Virus record (IMG/VR): IMGVR_UViG_3300031578_000391
Span: 1 to 21,702 of that record
Length of the DNA stretch: 21,702 nucleotides
Strand: one strand, 5' to 3'
Source: a virus
The translations under genes were made by a program, and so were the position numbers. Below are positions 4,259 through 12,328 of the stretch, in pieces. The notes under the pieces are model-generated. The model searched no databases. It was not told where the DNA came from and saw nothing but the letters and a program-made list of their open reading frames with translations. Position 1 is the first letter of the stretch, and every line of letters starts with the position of its first letter.

Positions 4259-4647
4259 TTCGGGGTTCGCATCACTCTCCCGAAACCTGTGCGAAGATGT
4301 CCGATGGTCGGAGTCTGGGCCGCCAAAAGAGCCCCGAAACTCGTGCCAAGATGAGTGCGGCCCAGTTGGGCGCAAGGGGGTCGGGTTGGAAGGGCGGGAA
4401 AACGACCGATAGTCGTGGACATACTTTAATTCTGCGACACGACCACCCGCAAGTGCGTAGCGATGGTTACGTGCTGGAACACCGGTTGATAATGGAGCAG
4501 ATCTTGAGTCGCCCGCTCCTTCGTTCCGAGGTGGTACATCACGGTCCCGGTGGCCCGGGCGACAACCGAATTGAGAATCTTGTCCTCTGTAATAATCGGG
4601 CCAGCCATATTGCCCTGCATCGCGGCGAAATTTATTTACCCTGGTAG
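4255..4647 (+). CDS. HNH homing-type endonuclease with NUMOD3 motifs
   Basis: A 130-aa protein. The N-terminus holds two NUMOD3-type DNA-binding motifs, HSPETCAKMSDG (residues 7-18) and KSPETRAKMSAAQLG (25-39). The nuclease follows: GYVLEHRLIMEQILSRPLLR (71-90), then the HNH core with H95-H96, DNRIENLVL (103-111) and H118/H122, fitting the usual H-H...N...H order. The linker after the double His reads GPGGPG rather than the usual (I/N)DGN-like loop. Such proteins nick or cut DNA and often behave as free-standing homing endonucleases. HNH proteins beside terminases can also assist packaging in some long-tailed phages. NUMOD3 favours the mobile interpretation. It starts on the preceding stop codon and ends nine bases before TerL. 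Confidence 0.88.
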   Translation: MIRGSHHSPETCAKMSDGRSLGRQKSPETRAKMSAAQLGARGSGWKGGKTTDSRGHTLILRHDHPQVRSDGYVLEHRLIMEQILSRPLLRSEVVHHGPGGPGDNRIENLVLCNNRASHIALHRGEIYLPW

Positions 4648-4656
4648 GCGACTAGA

Positions 4657-6297
4657 TTGGAGGCAATCCAGCAAAAGTTATCAGACGTTCGCTGGTGGCG
4701 CGAACGGTGTCTGAATGACCTTTTTTTCATTTGTAGAATGGTTCTCTGTACGTTGGACGACCCGGTTCCCGGGTACAAAGACTTGTGGCCCGCCACGCAC
4801 AAGCGGCTGTGCGATTTCATAACGAAGTACGCCCAGCCCGGGAATATCCTGCTTATCCTCCTTCCCCGCGGATGGGTGAAGAGCTACATCATAACCGTCG
4901 GGTGGATGATCCAGCGGTTGTTACAGAACTTGGTGCTACGCCGTCAAGAGCAGTACATCATCAACAACGCGACGTTGCCGAACAGTTTGGAGTTCCTGTC
5001 GAAGATTCAGTACAACCTCATGTACAACGAACTACTCAGGAAGATTTTTTCGGATGTTATCCCCGAGAATCCGGCGACGGAGGCCCGCCGGTGGACGCAG
5101 AGCGAGATAGACCTCGGCGGGACGAAGATAGAAACGGGGTCGGCTGAAGGGAACCTGGTTTCCCGGCACTACTCGGGGGGCCTCATCAACGACGACTTAG
5201 TGAACCGCGAGAATTCGGCTACGTCCGACCAGATTCTGAAGGTCAAGGACTTCTGGCGGCTGGGTCAGTCGCTGAAGATGCCGAAATCGGTTGAGTTCAT
5301 CCCGGGGACTCGCTGGGCGTTTGACGATCTCTATGGCGACCTGATGGAGCGGTTCCTGAAGATCCCCACGGCGGACTTCAAGCGGTATCAGGAAGAACCG
5401 TATTTCGAGTGGCACACCGGGAAGTGGCATCTGTTCCACGCCTCCTGCTGGGCCGATCCGATAAACGAAAAGGGTTCGACATTTCCCACCCTGTTCTCGG
5501 AGAAGAAACTCCACGAGATCAAGGAGGAGCAGGGGGACAGGTTTGGCGGTCAGTACCTGAACGACCCGTTGGCGTTATCGGCCACGAAGTTCAAGCCCGC
5601 CTGGTTCAAGAACTGGAGTGTCTTGCCCCCGCAACGGGCGACCTACCAGTTGATCGACTTCGCCGGGACGGATAACAAGGACAACGACGAGAGTGGGATG
5701 GTCGTAGTTGACGCCGGTGTCGATAAGACGCTGTATGTCCGGCACGCGGCCCGGCGGAGGCTGACCGACCACCAGGCGATCGAGTGGATTATCGAAACGG
5801 CCCTGGCGTATCAGCCGGGACTCATCGGGATAGAGAGTCATAAGTTCGGACTCGTGCGGGACTTGCTCCCGTTCATCCTGGGCCAGATGGTTAGGGTGGG
5901 GAAGGTTCCGAAGGCCCTGCTTGAGTACGCCCACCGGATTCCGTATCGGTTGGTGGAACTCCAGCACCACTCCCGACCGAAGGGATTGCGTATCGGAAAC
6001 CTGTCTGGCTGGGTCGAGAAGGGGCAGGTTCTATTTGCCCCGGACGGGATGACGGACCTGCGGGATGAACTCATCCGGTTCGACAAGTCCCAGCGGGACA
6101 ACATCATCGACGCCCTGGCGTACATCCTAGACGTGGTGGTGTTTCCGTCGGCAACGGACCCGGTGAAGACACTGGTGGTTCCTGACCATCTGAAGAAGAC
6201 CGATTTGGAACGGGAGAAGGAATTTTGGGAAAAAATGCCCGACGTCGTTAGGCCGGGGCAACTGTCGCTCTCGGACGACGTGGAACATTTGTTCTGA
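4657..6297 (+). CDS. terL: Terminase large subunit (packaging ATPase/nuclease)
   Basis: A 546-aa protein with a TTG start; the next Met (residue 28) would remove conserved N-terminal sequence. The ATPase domain has a variant Walker A, PRGWVKS (70-76), and a Walker B-like LINDDLV (176-182). The GTRWAFDDLYGDL segment (217-229) matches the conserved region near the coupling motif. The RNase H-like nuclease carries the expected acids: D334 (LIDFAGTD), E393 (IGIES) and D485 (NIIDALAYILD). The enzyme pumps DNA into the prohead and cuts the concatemer; TerS supplies site recognition. The unusual start may result from insertion of the HNH gene just upstream. Confidence 0.93.
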   Translation: MEAIQQKLSDVRWWRERCLNDLFFICRMVLCTLDDPVPGYKDLWPATHKRLCDFITKYAQPGNILLILLPRGWVKSYIITVGWMIQRLLQNLVLRRQEQYIINNATLPNSLEFLSKIQYNLMYNELLRKIFSDVIPENPATEARRWTQSEIDLGGTKIETGSAEGNLVSRHYSGGLINDDLVNRENSATSDQILKVKDFWRLGQSLKMPKSVEFIPGTRWAFDDLYGDLMERFLKIPTADFKRYQEEPYFEWHTGKWHLFHASCWADPINEKGSTFPTLFSEKKLHEIKEEQGDRFGGQYLNDPLALSATKFKPAWFKNWSVLPPQRATYQLIDFAGTDNKDNDESGMVVVDAGVDKTLYVRHAARRRLTDHQAIEWIIETALAYQPGLIGIESHKFGLVRDLLPFILGQMVRVGKVPKALLEYAHRIPYRLVELQHHSRPKGLRIGNLSGWVEKGQVLFAPDGMTDLRDELIRFDKSQRDNIIDALAYILDVVVFPSATDPVKTLVVPDHLKKTDLEREKEFWEKMPDVVRPGQLSLSDDVEHLF

Positions 6298-6307
6298 GGA
6301 GGAAAAC

Positions 6308-6529
6308 ATGGACGCACCCTATGAAATCATCGGTGGAAAAAAGGTATTCACCGACCTGGTGGAGTTGATTGGCCGTCAGACGGCCCACATCGCTGATGCC
6401 AAGGTGAACTACACGACCCTGGACCTCGACACCGAGGCCGAAATTATTGCCGCACTCAACACGACCAACGGCAAAATCAACGCCATTCTGGCCGTGTTGG
6501 AAAAACTCGGCCCCGTGGCCTCGGCGTAA
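6308..6529 (+). CDS. 73-aa hypothetical protein between TerL and portal
   Basis: Starts at ATG 6308 with a GAGGAAAAC ribosome-binding region, eleven bases after the TerL stop. The product begins MDAPYEIIGGKKVFTDLVEL and ends in a helical segment (EAEIIAALNTTNGKINAILAVLEKLG, about residues 43-68) with a heptad-like hydrophobic pattern, suggesting a short coiled coil or trimerising helix. No cysteine or catalytic motif is seen. Position among head genes suggests a small virion or assembly protein, but the family is not recognised. Confidence 0.7.
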   Translation: MDAPYEIIGGKKVFTDLVELIGRQTAHIADAKVNYTTLDLDTEAEIIAALNTTNGKINAILAVLEKLGPVASA

Positions 6530-6538
6530 GGGGGACAC

Positions 6539-6793
6539 ATGATCGAATACATTGTAATCGCCGCTCTTGCCTTATATGTCATCAGTGAGTCTTTCAACCG
6601 TCGAGAGCGTGGCAAACTCCTCAATCGGCTCATGGCTAAGGACTACAAGGAGTTCAAGTATTACGAGGACAAGTGGAAGGGCGACTTGAAGGAGATTGCG
6701 GTCGTCAGGGAAGAAACACGGGAAGAGTTGAAAGAAGAACTAAAGACGGCCAAGAAGGAAGGAGAGGACGAGGGCGACGAAGACCTCTTCTAA
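6539..6793 (+). CDS. 84-aa membrane-anchored charged helical protein
   Basis: Starts at ATG 6539 with GGGGG four bases upstream. Residues about 2-16 (IEYIVIAALALYVIS) are a hydrophobic anchor. The rest is a long charged helix, first basic (NRRERGKLLNRLMAKD), then alternating Lys and Glu (REETREELKEELKTAKKEG), ending in an acidic tail EDEGDEDLF. The layout, one short TM helix plus a charged coiled coil, recurs in small unnamed phage proteins near portal genes. Its function is unknown; an assembly or membrane-docking role for prohead formation would be speculative. It ends eleven bases before the portal start. Confidence 0.7.
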   Translation: MIEYIVIAALALYVISESFNRRERGKLLNRLMAKDYKEFKYYEDKWKGDLKEIAVVREETREELKEELKTAKKEGEDEGDEDLF

Positions 6794-6804
6794 AAGGGTA
6801 GGCC

Positions 6805-8763
6805 ATGAATCTCAGACAGATAGAAACCAAGATCGTTGACGGGAAGAAACTCGGCCAGGAAGAAGAAGAATATCTAATTGACAAGATAAATTCGTGCTGG
6901 GACGATCATCCCGACGTAACGATACGTTTCCCGCGCTGGAAGAAGATTCTAGCGTGGGTCAGCGGGTATCAGTATTACGATTACGCCACGGGGTCGAAGA
7001 CTCTCCGGCCCGTTCAGATAAAACGGAAACGGAAACTTGTCTTCAACCGGATGCGGTCGTTCGCTCGGACGATGCTGGCGAAACTGACTCAGACTTCCGC
7101 GAACATGGGGGTCATCCCGAATACCGAAGAATACGAAGACACCCAAGCCGCCGATGTCGGCGACAAGGTTCTGGAGTTTCTGTCGGATAAGCTCCACTTC
7201 CCGTCCCTCCGGCGGTCGTTCAATGCCTGGTTCATCCTGACGAACCGGGCCTATCTCCGGGTCTTCTGGAACTCCGAGGACTCTGGGATTGTCGCTCGCC
7301 AGCAGGAACCCGTCCTAGACGACGGCGGCCAGCCCATCGGCGACAGGTTCAGTAATATCACGGAGCCGGGGGACATCGGGATGGAAGTGCTGTCCCCGTT
7401 CAACTGCCGCGTTGACCCCCTGAACTTTGACCGGAACAAGTGGCGGTGGTTCATGCACGGCGAGGAAGTCGAGGCCGACGCACTCGAAGAGGAATACGAC
7501 CTAGAGGAAGGTTCGCTCAACGAGAAGTCCAACGTCCACGACACGATGCTATCGCTCGACAACTCCGGGGACGAGGACTTCCAATTCAGTCAGTCCTCCG
7601 ACAACGAGAAGATTACCGGGAAACTGGTCATCAAAAAGCATTTCTGGACGCCGAGGATATACGTCATCACGGCGGCGGACAAGGTACTCAAAAGCCGAGA
7701 GAACACCTACGGGGCAATCCCGGTTTTCTTCCACGAGGATAGGTTGGTTCCCATCAATCACTACGAGAGGGGCGTTGTTTATAACGATGGACCCATGAAG
7801 GACTTGGTTCCCGTCCAGCGGGCGTACAACCGTCACAAGTCCATCATTTCCCAGGCCGAACAACGGGCGAGTCAGGTTCGCATCCTGGGTGGATTTGACG
7901 GGATGGTGAACAAGGAACACATCCTCGACCAGTCCGGGGCTATCTTCATCGACTACAACATGACCGCAGGCCGGCCGGAGCAGTTGCGGATGGACGCGAT
8001 GCCGCCATGGGTCATCCAGAACGGGACGGAGTTGGAACGCGAATTCGAGATGGTCGCGGGTGTCCACGAGGCGTCGTTCGGACGGCTCCCGAACCGGGCC
8101 AGCCACGCTTCGGGGGCGTTAGTCAACGTCCTTCTGGAACAGGACGACCAGGTTCTCGACCCGATGATTACCGACATGGACGCGGTTTTCTCGGATGCTT
8201 GGAGTCTGGCCCTGCGGATCGTGCAGGAGAAGTACACGGTCGGGCGGCTCATCAAGGTCTGCGGCAAGAACAGCATCGAGGGGGCCATCAAGTTCCGGGG
8301 GTCCGACCTTCGGGGCAACACGGATGTCAAGGTCAGTTCCAAGACCGGACTCCCCCGCTCCCGCGCACTCCGCATCGACTACATCCAGAAGTTGTGGGAT
8401 TCCAAGATTCTGAGCGACCCCAAGACCGTTCTCGAACTCATCGAACTCGGGGAGGTAAAGAAACTCTTTTCGGACACGCTCCTCCACGAGAAGCGGGCCA
8501 TGCGCGAGAACGCGATGATCGAGAACAACCCGAACATCAACCCCCAGGACGTGGTGGCGTGGGTTTACGACCTGGACGACAATCTGGCCCACCTGAAGTT
8601 CCATCTTCGGGACCGACTCAGCCCTAAGTTTGACCATTACACGGATGCTCAGAAACAAGCGTCCGAATTACATATTCAGACGACGGTGGCGAAATTACAA
8701 CCGCCACAACCCGCAAACGCACCACAACCAACCGCGACGCCCGCGCCGACCCCCCAGGGATAA
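6805..8763 (+). CDS. Portal protein
   Basis: A 652-aa protein, a typical length for portals of short-tailed phages. Recognisable portal features include the N-terminal WKKILAWVSGYQYYDYATGS region, an RMRSFARTMLAKLTQT helix, the SPFNCRVDPLNFDRNKWRW segment in the wing, and NDGPMKDLVPVQRAYNRHKSIISQAEQRA in the stem/clip part, followed by the helical EFEMVAGVHEASFGRLPNRASHASGALVNVL crown-side region. The C-terminus is low-complexity (Pro, Ala, Thr, Gln). The portal is the dodecameric ring at the capsid vertex where terminase docks and to which the tail attaches. Place between TerL and scaffold fits the canonical order. The assignment rests on overall resemblance and context; no search was run. 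Confidence 0.85.
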   Translation: MNLRQIETKIVDGKKLGQEEEEYLIDKINSCWDDHPDVTIRFPRWKKILAWVSGYQYYDYATGSKTLRPVQIKRKRKLVFNRMRSFARTMLAKLTQTSANMGVIPNTEEYEDTQAADVGDKVLEFLSDKLHFPSLRRSFNAWFILTNRAYLRVFWNSEDSGIVARQQEPVLDDGGQPIGDRFSNITEPGDIGMEVLSPFNCRVDPLNFDRNKWRWFMHGEEVEADALEEEYDLEEGSLNEKSNVHDTMLSLDNSGDEDFQFSQSSDNEKITGKLVIKKHFWTPRIYVITAADKVLKSRENTYGAIPVFFHEDRLVPINHYERGVVYNDGPMKDLVPVQRAYNRHKSIISQAEQRASQVRILGGFDGMVNKEHILDQSGAIFIDYNMTAGRPEQLRMDAMPPWVIQNGTELEREFEMVAGVHEASFGRLPNRASHASGALVNVLLEQDDQVLDPMITDMDAVFSDAWSLALRIVQEKYTVGRLIKVCGKNSIEGAIKFRGSDLRGNTDVKVSSKTGLPRSRALRIDYIQKLWDSKILSDPKTVLELIELGEVKKLFSDTLLHEKRAMRENAMIENNPNINPQDVVAWVYDLDDNLAHLKFHLRDRLSPKFDHYTDAQKQASELHIQTTVAKLQPPQPANAPQPTATPAPTPQG

Positions 8764-8801
8764 TCGGCAAGACGGCAACTGCGGCGTTTTAGGAGTTTGA
8801 T

Positions 8802-9848
8802 ATGCCAGGAACGAGCTTAACAGACTTCGACCCGGAAGATACGGGCGAAGCAACGGCAGACAAAGACCCCGCCGAGGACATCACGCTCGATGACTTGGGA
8901 ACGGACAAGGAGATAAATACTCCCCCCGAAGACGAACCCGAGCAGGATGAACCCGAGGAGGACAAGCCGGAGGAAGCCGAGGTAGCGAAGGAAGAGAAAC
9001 CGGGGGCCGAACAGGCGGCCGCCAAGACAGAAGCAGACAAGACTACGGAAGCAGTCCTGAAATATCTGGGCATGGACTCGCCCCTGAAGATCAAGGGCAA
9101 GGAGTACAAGCTTTCCGATTTCGGAAAGGAAGATCTCCTGGCCTTCGTTCAGAAGGGCGTGAGGATGACCCAGATCGGGACCGAACTCTCGAAGAGAGAG
9201 CAAACGGTCGCGGATCGAGAACGAGTGGCGGAATCTAACGCTTTACAGGCCACGCAACTTCGGGAGCAGTACCGCCCGGCCGCGGCAACGAAGGTGGAGG
9301 CAACTCCTCCCCCGGAACTTCAGCCGAGCGAGTACGACACCGAGGACGTGAAGTCCGTGAAGCAGGCCGCCCTGTCGATATGGAAAGAGAACCAGTCGCA
9401 GGCTCAACGCTTGAACGCCATCGAGGGCGGGATCCAGAGTCAGCAAACGGAAGCGAAGACGCGGAAGTTCCTTGACGACCTTACGTTGCACAAGACAGAC
9501 TTCCCGTTGGCGAGTACCGAAGAGGTCATCGCCGTTCATTCACTCCGTCCCGACATCCCGCTGGCCGATTTGGTGCGGCGCAGTCACGCGATTTACGGTT
9601 CCATCGAACACGTCAGAGAGGTCTTCAAGCACGCGCCCGAGGTTCGGAAGGCGGTCGAGGATGAGGTCATCGCGGCCTACCTGGCCCGGAACTCCAAGGC
9701 GCGGGTCATTCCCCAGAAGCCCTCTACCCAGGGTGCGCGGTCGGTTCCTGCCGCGAAAGCGAAGGTCCGCGGATTCGACGACGCTGGACAGGCGGCGAAA
9801 AAGGCGTTTGCCCGAATGGTCGAAGGCCAAGAGGCAGACAACGAGTAA
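8802..9848 (+). CDS. Acidic scaffolding-type protein
   Basis: A 348-aa protein from ATG 8802, with TTAGGAG seven bases upstream. Residues about 8-80 are very acidic and Pro/Glu-rich (DEPEQDEPEEDKPEEAE). A KIKGKEYKLSDFGKEDLLAF segment (about 98-117) follows, then a long helical part with coiled-coil character (TELSKREQTVADRERVAESN), and a basic Ala-rich C-terminus (QKPSTQGARSVPAAKAKV). Acidic disordered N-terminus, central coil and basic C-terminus, immediately before the major capsid gene, are the hallmarks of internal scaffold proteins that template prohead assembly and are later lost. No protease signature is visible. Confidence 0.82.
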   Translation: MPGTSLTDFDPEDTGEATADKDPAEDITLDDLGTDKEINTPPEDEPEQDEPEEDKPEEAEVAKEEKPGAEQAAAKTEADKTTEAVLKYLGMDSPLKIKGKEYKLSDFGKEDLLAFVQKGVRMTQIGTELSKREQTVADRERVAESNALQATQLREQYRPAAATKVEATPPPELQPSEYDTEDVKSVKQAALSIWKENQSQAQRLNAIEGGIQSQQTEAKTRKFLDDLTLHKTDFPLASTEEVIAVHSLRPDIPLADLVRRSHAIYGSIEHVREVFKHAPEVRKAVEDEVIAAYLARNSKARVIPQKPSTQGARSVPAAKAKVRGFDDAGQAAKKAFARMVEGQEADNE

Positions 9849-9883
9849 CGCTTCCTGACGGCATTTTTTAGCGAGACATCCAA

Positions 9884-11116
9884 GTGGCTCAAGAATATCA
9901 GTATATCTCTGACATTTTGAAGGAGTTTTACACTCCTGCGATCATCAATCAGCTCTGGAAAAAGTCCATACTCTGGGCACTTCTAAAGAAGAAAACCCAG
10001 GACATGGTTGGCAAGCGGGTTGTCATTCCCGTTCGCATCGGTCTGACGGAGGCCGTCGGCGCCAGGGCTGAAAACGACTACACGCTCCCCACGGCCCAGA
10101 GGAACCTCTACGACCAGGCGTACATCACAATGAAGCGGATGTATGGCCGCGTTCAGGTTGACGGTTTCTCCATCGAATCGGCCAAGGGCAAGGGCGGCTG
10201 GATTGACGTTCTTCAGGGCGAAATCCAGGGCGTCACCGACGCCTTCACGCTCGACATCGACAGGCAGTTACTCTGCGGCGGCAAGGGCATTTTGGGTCTT
10301 TGTTCCGGCGCCGAGTCCACGCTGACTATCCCGGTTGATGACCCCGGCGGCATCACCGGTGATACCCCTCTGGAAAAGTTCTACCGCAAGGGCCAGGTCA
10401 TCGACATCATTGACACTACCCCCCCCACCAAGAATGTTACCGCGGCCCAGATTGCGTCTATTGACACGGCCGGGCACACCATCACGATTACCGGCACCAT
10501 CTCCACCTCTGTTGCGAACGGCGACGCCATTTACAGGGCCAACACCTACGGGGCCGATGATGCCATCGGCGAACTGATGGGCATTGACGGCGTTGTCAGC
10601 GCGGGCGCTACCCCTGGCGCGACTCTGTTTGAGGGCATCCCGGTCACGGAAACCTCCTGGCGGTCGATGGTCAACACTACGGGCGGAGTTCTTTCCGAGC
10701 TACTCATTCAGCAGGACCTGGATTCCATTGACAACAACACGGACGGCGAACCCGTGGATCTGATGCTCACAACGCACCTGCTCCGCAATAAGCTCATCAC
10801 CTTGATGAAGACCGCCTACAAAACGGAAACTCTAGACCTCACCGCCGGATGGAAGGCCATCAAGTACCTCGGCGGTAACGTGGACCTCCCCATTGTCACG
10901 CACAAGAACTGCCCCACGAAGTACGTGTACTACCTCTCTCGCCCCCATCTCAAACTCTGGGTTCTCAAGAACCTCGTTTGGGACGACAAGGGCGGAGGCG
11001 TGGTCAAGCCCGTTGCCGGGTCGGACGCCTACGAGGCGTGGTTCAAGATTTACGCGAACCTCGGCACCGACTGCCGCAACGCTCACGGCAAGTGCACCAA
11101 CTACACCGCTGCATAA
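9884..11116 (+). CDS. Major capsid protein
   Basis: A 410-aa protein with a GTG start (9884) beginning MAQEYQYISDILKEFYTPAI. The N-terminal helix, the LKKKTQDMVGKRVVIPVRIG strand region, the LPTAQRNLYDQAYITMKRMYGRVQVDGFSIES segment and a Thr/Gly-rich insertion (about residues 155-225) before a C-terminal FEGIPVTETSW...LLIQQDLDSID region resemble HK97-fold capsid proteins with an inserted domain. Position right after scaffold supports it. A terminator-like hairpin follows the stop, as is common after this highly expressed gene. The ribosome-binding site is not strong by eye, which is odd for a capsid gene. ATG codons further in would cut the conserved N-terminus. Confidence 0.88.
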   Translation: MAQEYQYISDILKEFYTPAIINQLWKKSILWALLKKKTQDMVGKRVVIPVRIGLTEAVGARAENDYTLPTAQRNLYDQAYITMKRMYGRVQVDGFSIESAKGKGGWIDVLQGEIQGVTDAFTLDIDRQLLCGGKGILGLCSGAESTLTIPVDDPGGITGDTPLEKFYRKGQVIDIIDTTPPTKNVTAAQIASIDTAGHTITITGTISTSVANGDAIYRANTYGADDAIGELMGIDGVVSAGATPGATLFEGIPVTETSWRSMVNTTGGVLSELLIQQDLDSIDNNTDGEPVDLMLTTHLLRNKLITLMKTAYKTETLDLTAGWKAIKYLGGNVDLPIVTHKNCPTKYVYYLSRPHLKLWVLKNLVWDDKGGGVVKPVAGSDAYEAWFKIYANLGTDCRNAHGKCTNYTAA

Positions 11117-11130
11117 TTTCTGATTCTCAA

Positions 11131-11175
11131 GAGGACGGACGGCTCCTTCGCGGGGGCCGTCCGCCCCTCTCTCTT
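11131..11175 (+). terminator. Terminator-like hairpin after the capsid gene
   Basis: CGGACGGC (11136-11143) pairs with GCCGTCCG (11156-11163), extended inward by T-G and C-G pairs, with a short GAGG/CCTC outer stem. A pyrimidine tract (CCCTCTCTCTTTCT) follows rather than a pure U-run, so termination is probably partial. The next gene's ribosome-binding site lies just beyond. Confidence 0.6.
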
Positions 11176-11189
11176 TCTATGGAGACCCC

Positions 11190-11618
11190 ATGATACCGGA
11201 CAGAAACTTCGTAAAAGACCTATCCATTCAGGACAAAGACCTGATTGCCGTTTGGCATCCCCGGGTGAAGCGGTGGCAAATTAGAGTGTGGGTACTCCCC
11301 CACCGCAACGGGGATGAGCGGCGTTACAACATCTGGAGGTTGCGGAGCTTACCGATTCAGACGGTCTGCTACCGGGACGATGAATACTACGACATCGGCT
11401 ATCACCCGCTGGACGAGCGGGTTCTCTACGCCCTGAAGCTGTCCCGTAAACTGTCGCTCAACCCGGAGAAGACGGCCCGGATGGTGGACGACAGCAACAA
11501 GAAGCTCGAAGACGCCTGGGACGCGGACAACGCGGACATTTCGAGGGAAGTGGCCAGCTCAATTTACTCCCATTATCGGGAGCCATCAATAGACCTAGGC
11601 CAACGATCGGCCCGGTAA
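11190..11618 (+). CDS. 142-aa hypothetical structural-module protein
   Basis: Starts at ATG 11190 with GGAG five bases upstream. The N-terminal half is strand-rich and aromatic (DLIAVWHPRVKRWQIRVWVLP, about residues 17-37; VCYRDDEYYDIGYHPLDERV), and the C-terminal half is helical (YALKLSRKLSLNPEKTARMV, then NKKLEDAWDADNADISREVAS). No catalytic motif or membrane segment is seen. It lies first after the terminator-like hairpin, between capsid and decoration-like genes, so a minor head or connector protein is likely. The family is not recognised. Confidence 0.7.
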   Translation: MIPDRNFVKDLSIQDKDLIAVWHPRVKRWQIRVWVLPHRNGDERRYNIWRLRSLPIQTVCYRDDEYYDIGYHPLDERVLYALKLSRKLSLNPEKTARMVDDSNKKLEDAWDADNADISREVASSIYSHYREPSIDLGQRSAR

Positions 11619-11634
11619 CAAAACAGGAGGCTTT

Positions 11635-11823
11635 ATGCTTATATCAACGACAAAAGGCCCGATGGACGAGGCCCTACTTATCAAGTCCGAGGGCGTCGTG
11701 GACAACGAAAACGAGCGCACAACGTGGGTTGAGTACCGCCTGGGCGGCGAGATTGTCCATCGCTCCGCCCACGTCACGCTCAAGAAAAACATCTTCGCCG
11801 AGCCGATAGTCGGCGGATTCTAA
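11635..11823 (+). CDS. 62-aa hypothetical protein
   Basis: Starts at ATG 11635 with a strong AGGAGG five bases upstream. The product, MLISTTKGPMDEALLIKSEG onward, is probably all beta (VDNENERTTWVEYRLGGEIVHRSAHVTLKK), without cysteines or membrane segments. The strong ribosome-binding site suggests good expression in the structural unit. Size and composition would suit a small capsid-decorating or assembly protein, which is inference. The stop is eleven bases from the start of the next gene. Confidence 0.7.
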   Translation: MLISTTKGPMDEALLIKSEGVVDNENERTTWVEYRLGGEIVHRSAHVTLKKNIFAEPIVGGF

Positions 11824-11834
11824 GGAGAACTACT

Positions 11835-12299
11835 TTGGCAAACACTCAAGCGATGTGTACTTCTTTCAAGGTGGAAATTCTCAACGGACTTCATGCGCTG
11901 GGAACTTCCGTGGTCCGTGGGGCCACTACGCCCGATTCGTTCAAGGCCGCGCTCTATCTGGCTTCGGCCACCATGAACGCAGGGGCCACGGTTTACACGG
12001 CGACCGGCGAGGTGAGCGGGACCGGCTATACGGCCGGCGGCGTTGACCTTACGGGTACGCCGGACTGGATCGCCCCGGCGAGTTCCGGCACAACGGCCTA
12101 CACGACTCCGAGCGCGAGCATCGTCTACACCACGGTGACGCTGACAACTGCGTTCGACGCCGTGCTGATCTACAACGCGACGCAGGGCAACAAGGCCGTG
12201 AGCGTTCATACGTTCGGATCGCAGACGATTACGGCGGGGACCTTTACGCTGACAATGCCTACTAACGACAGCTCGACTGGCTTACTTCGTATTGCTTAA
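11835..12299 (+). CDS. Conserved phage structural protein, decoration-like
   Basis: A 154-aa protein with a TTG start at 11835, supported by AAGGAG six bases upstream. It opens MANTQAMCTSFKVEILNGLH and contains FKAALYLASATMNAGATVYTATGEVSGTGYTAGG, then VLIYNATQGNKAVSVHTFGSQTITAGTFTLTMP and a terminal LLRIA. This pattern, with the TATGEVSGTGYTAGG signature and the final strand pair, is familiar from a widespread phage protein encoded among head and tail genes and thought to be a virion component. The sequence is Thr/Ala/Gly-rich and probably all beta. Its exact place (capsid decoration or tail) cannot be told from sequence. Confidence 0.75.
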   Translation: MANTQAMCTSFKVEILNGLHALGTSVVRGATTPDSFKAALYLASATMNAGATVYTATGEVSGTGYTAGGVDLTGTPDWIAPASSGTTAYTTPSASIVYTTVTLTTAFDAVLIYNATQGNKAVSVHTFGSQTITAGTFTLTMPTNDSSTGLLRIA

Positions 12300-12328
12300 G
12301 GCTAATCTGAACGCATAGAGGAGGCCAT

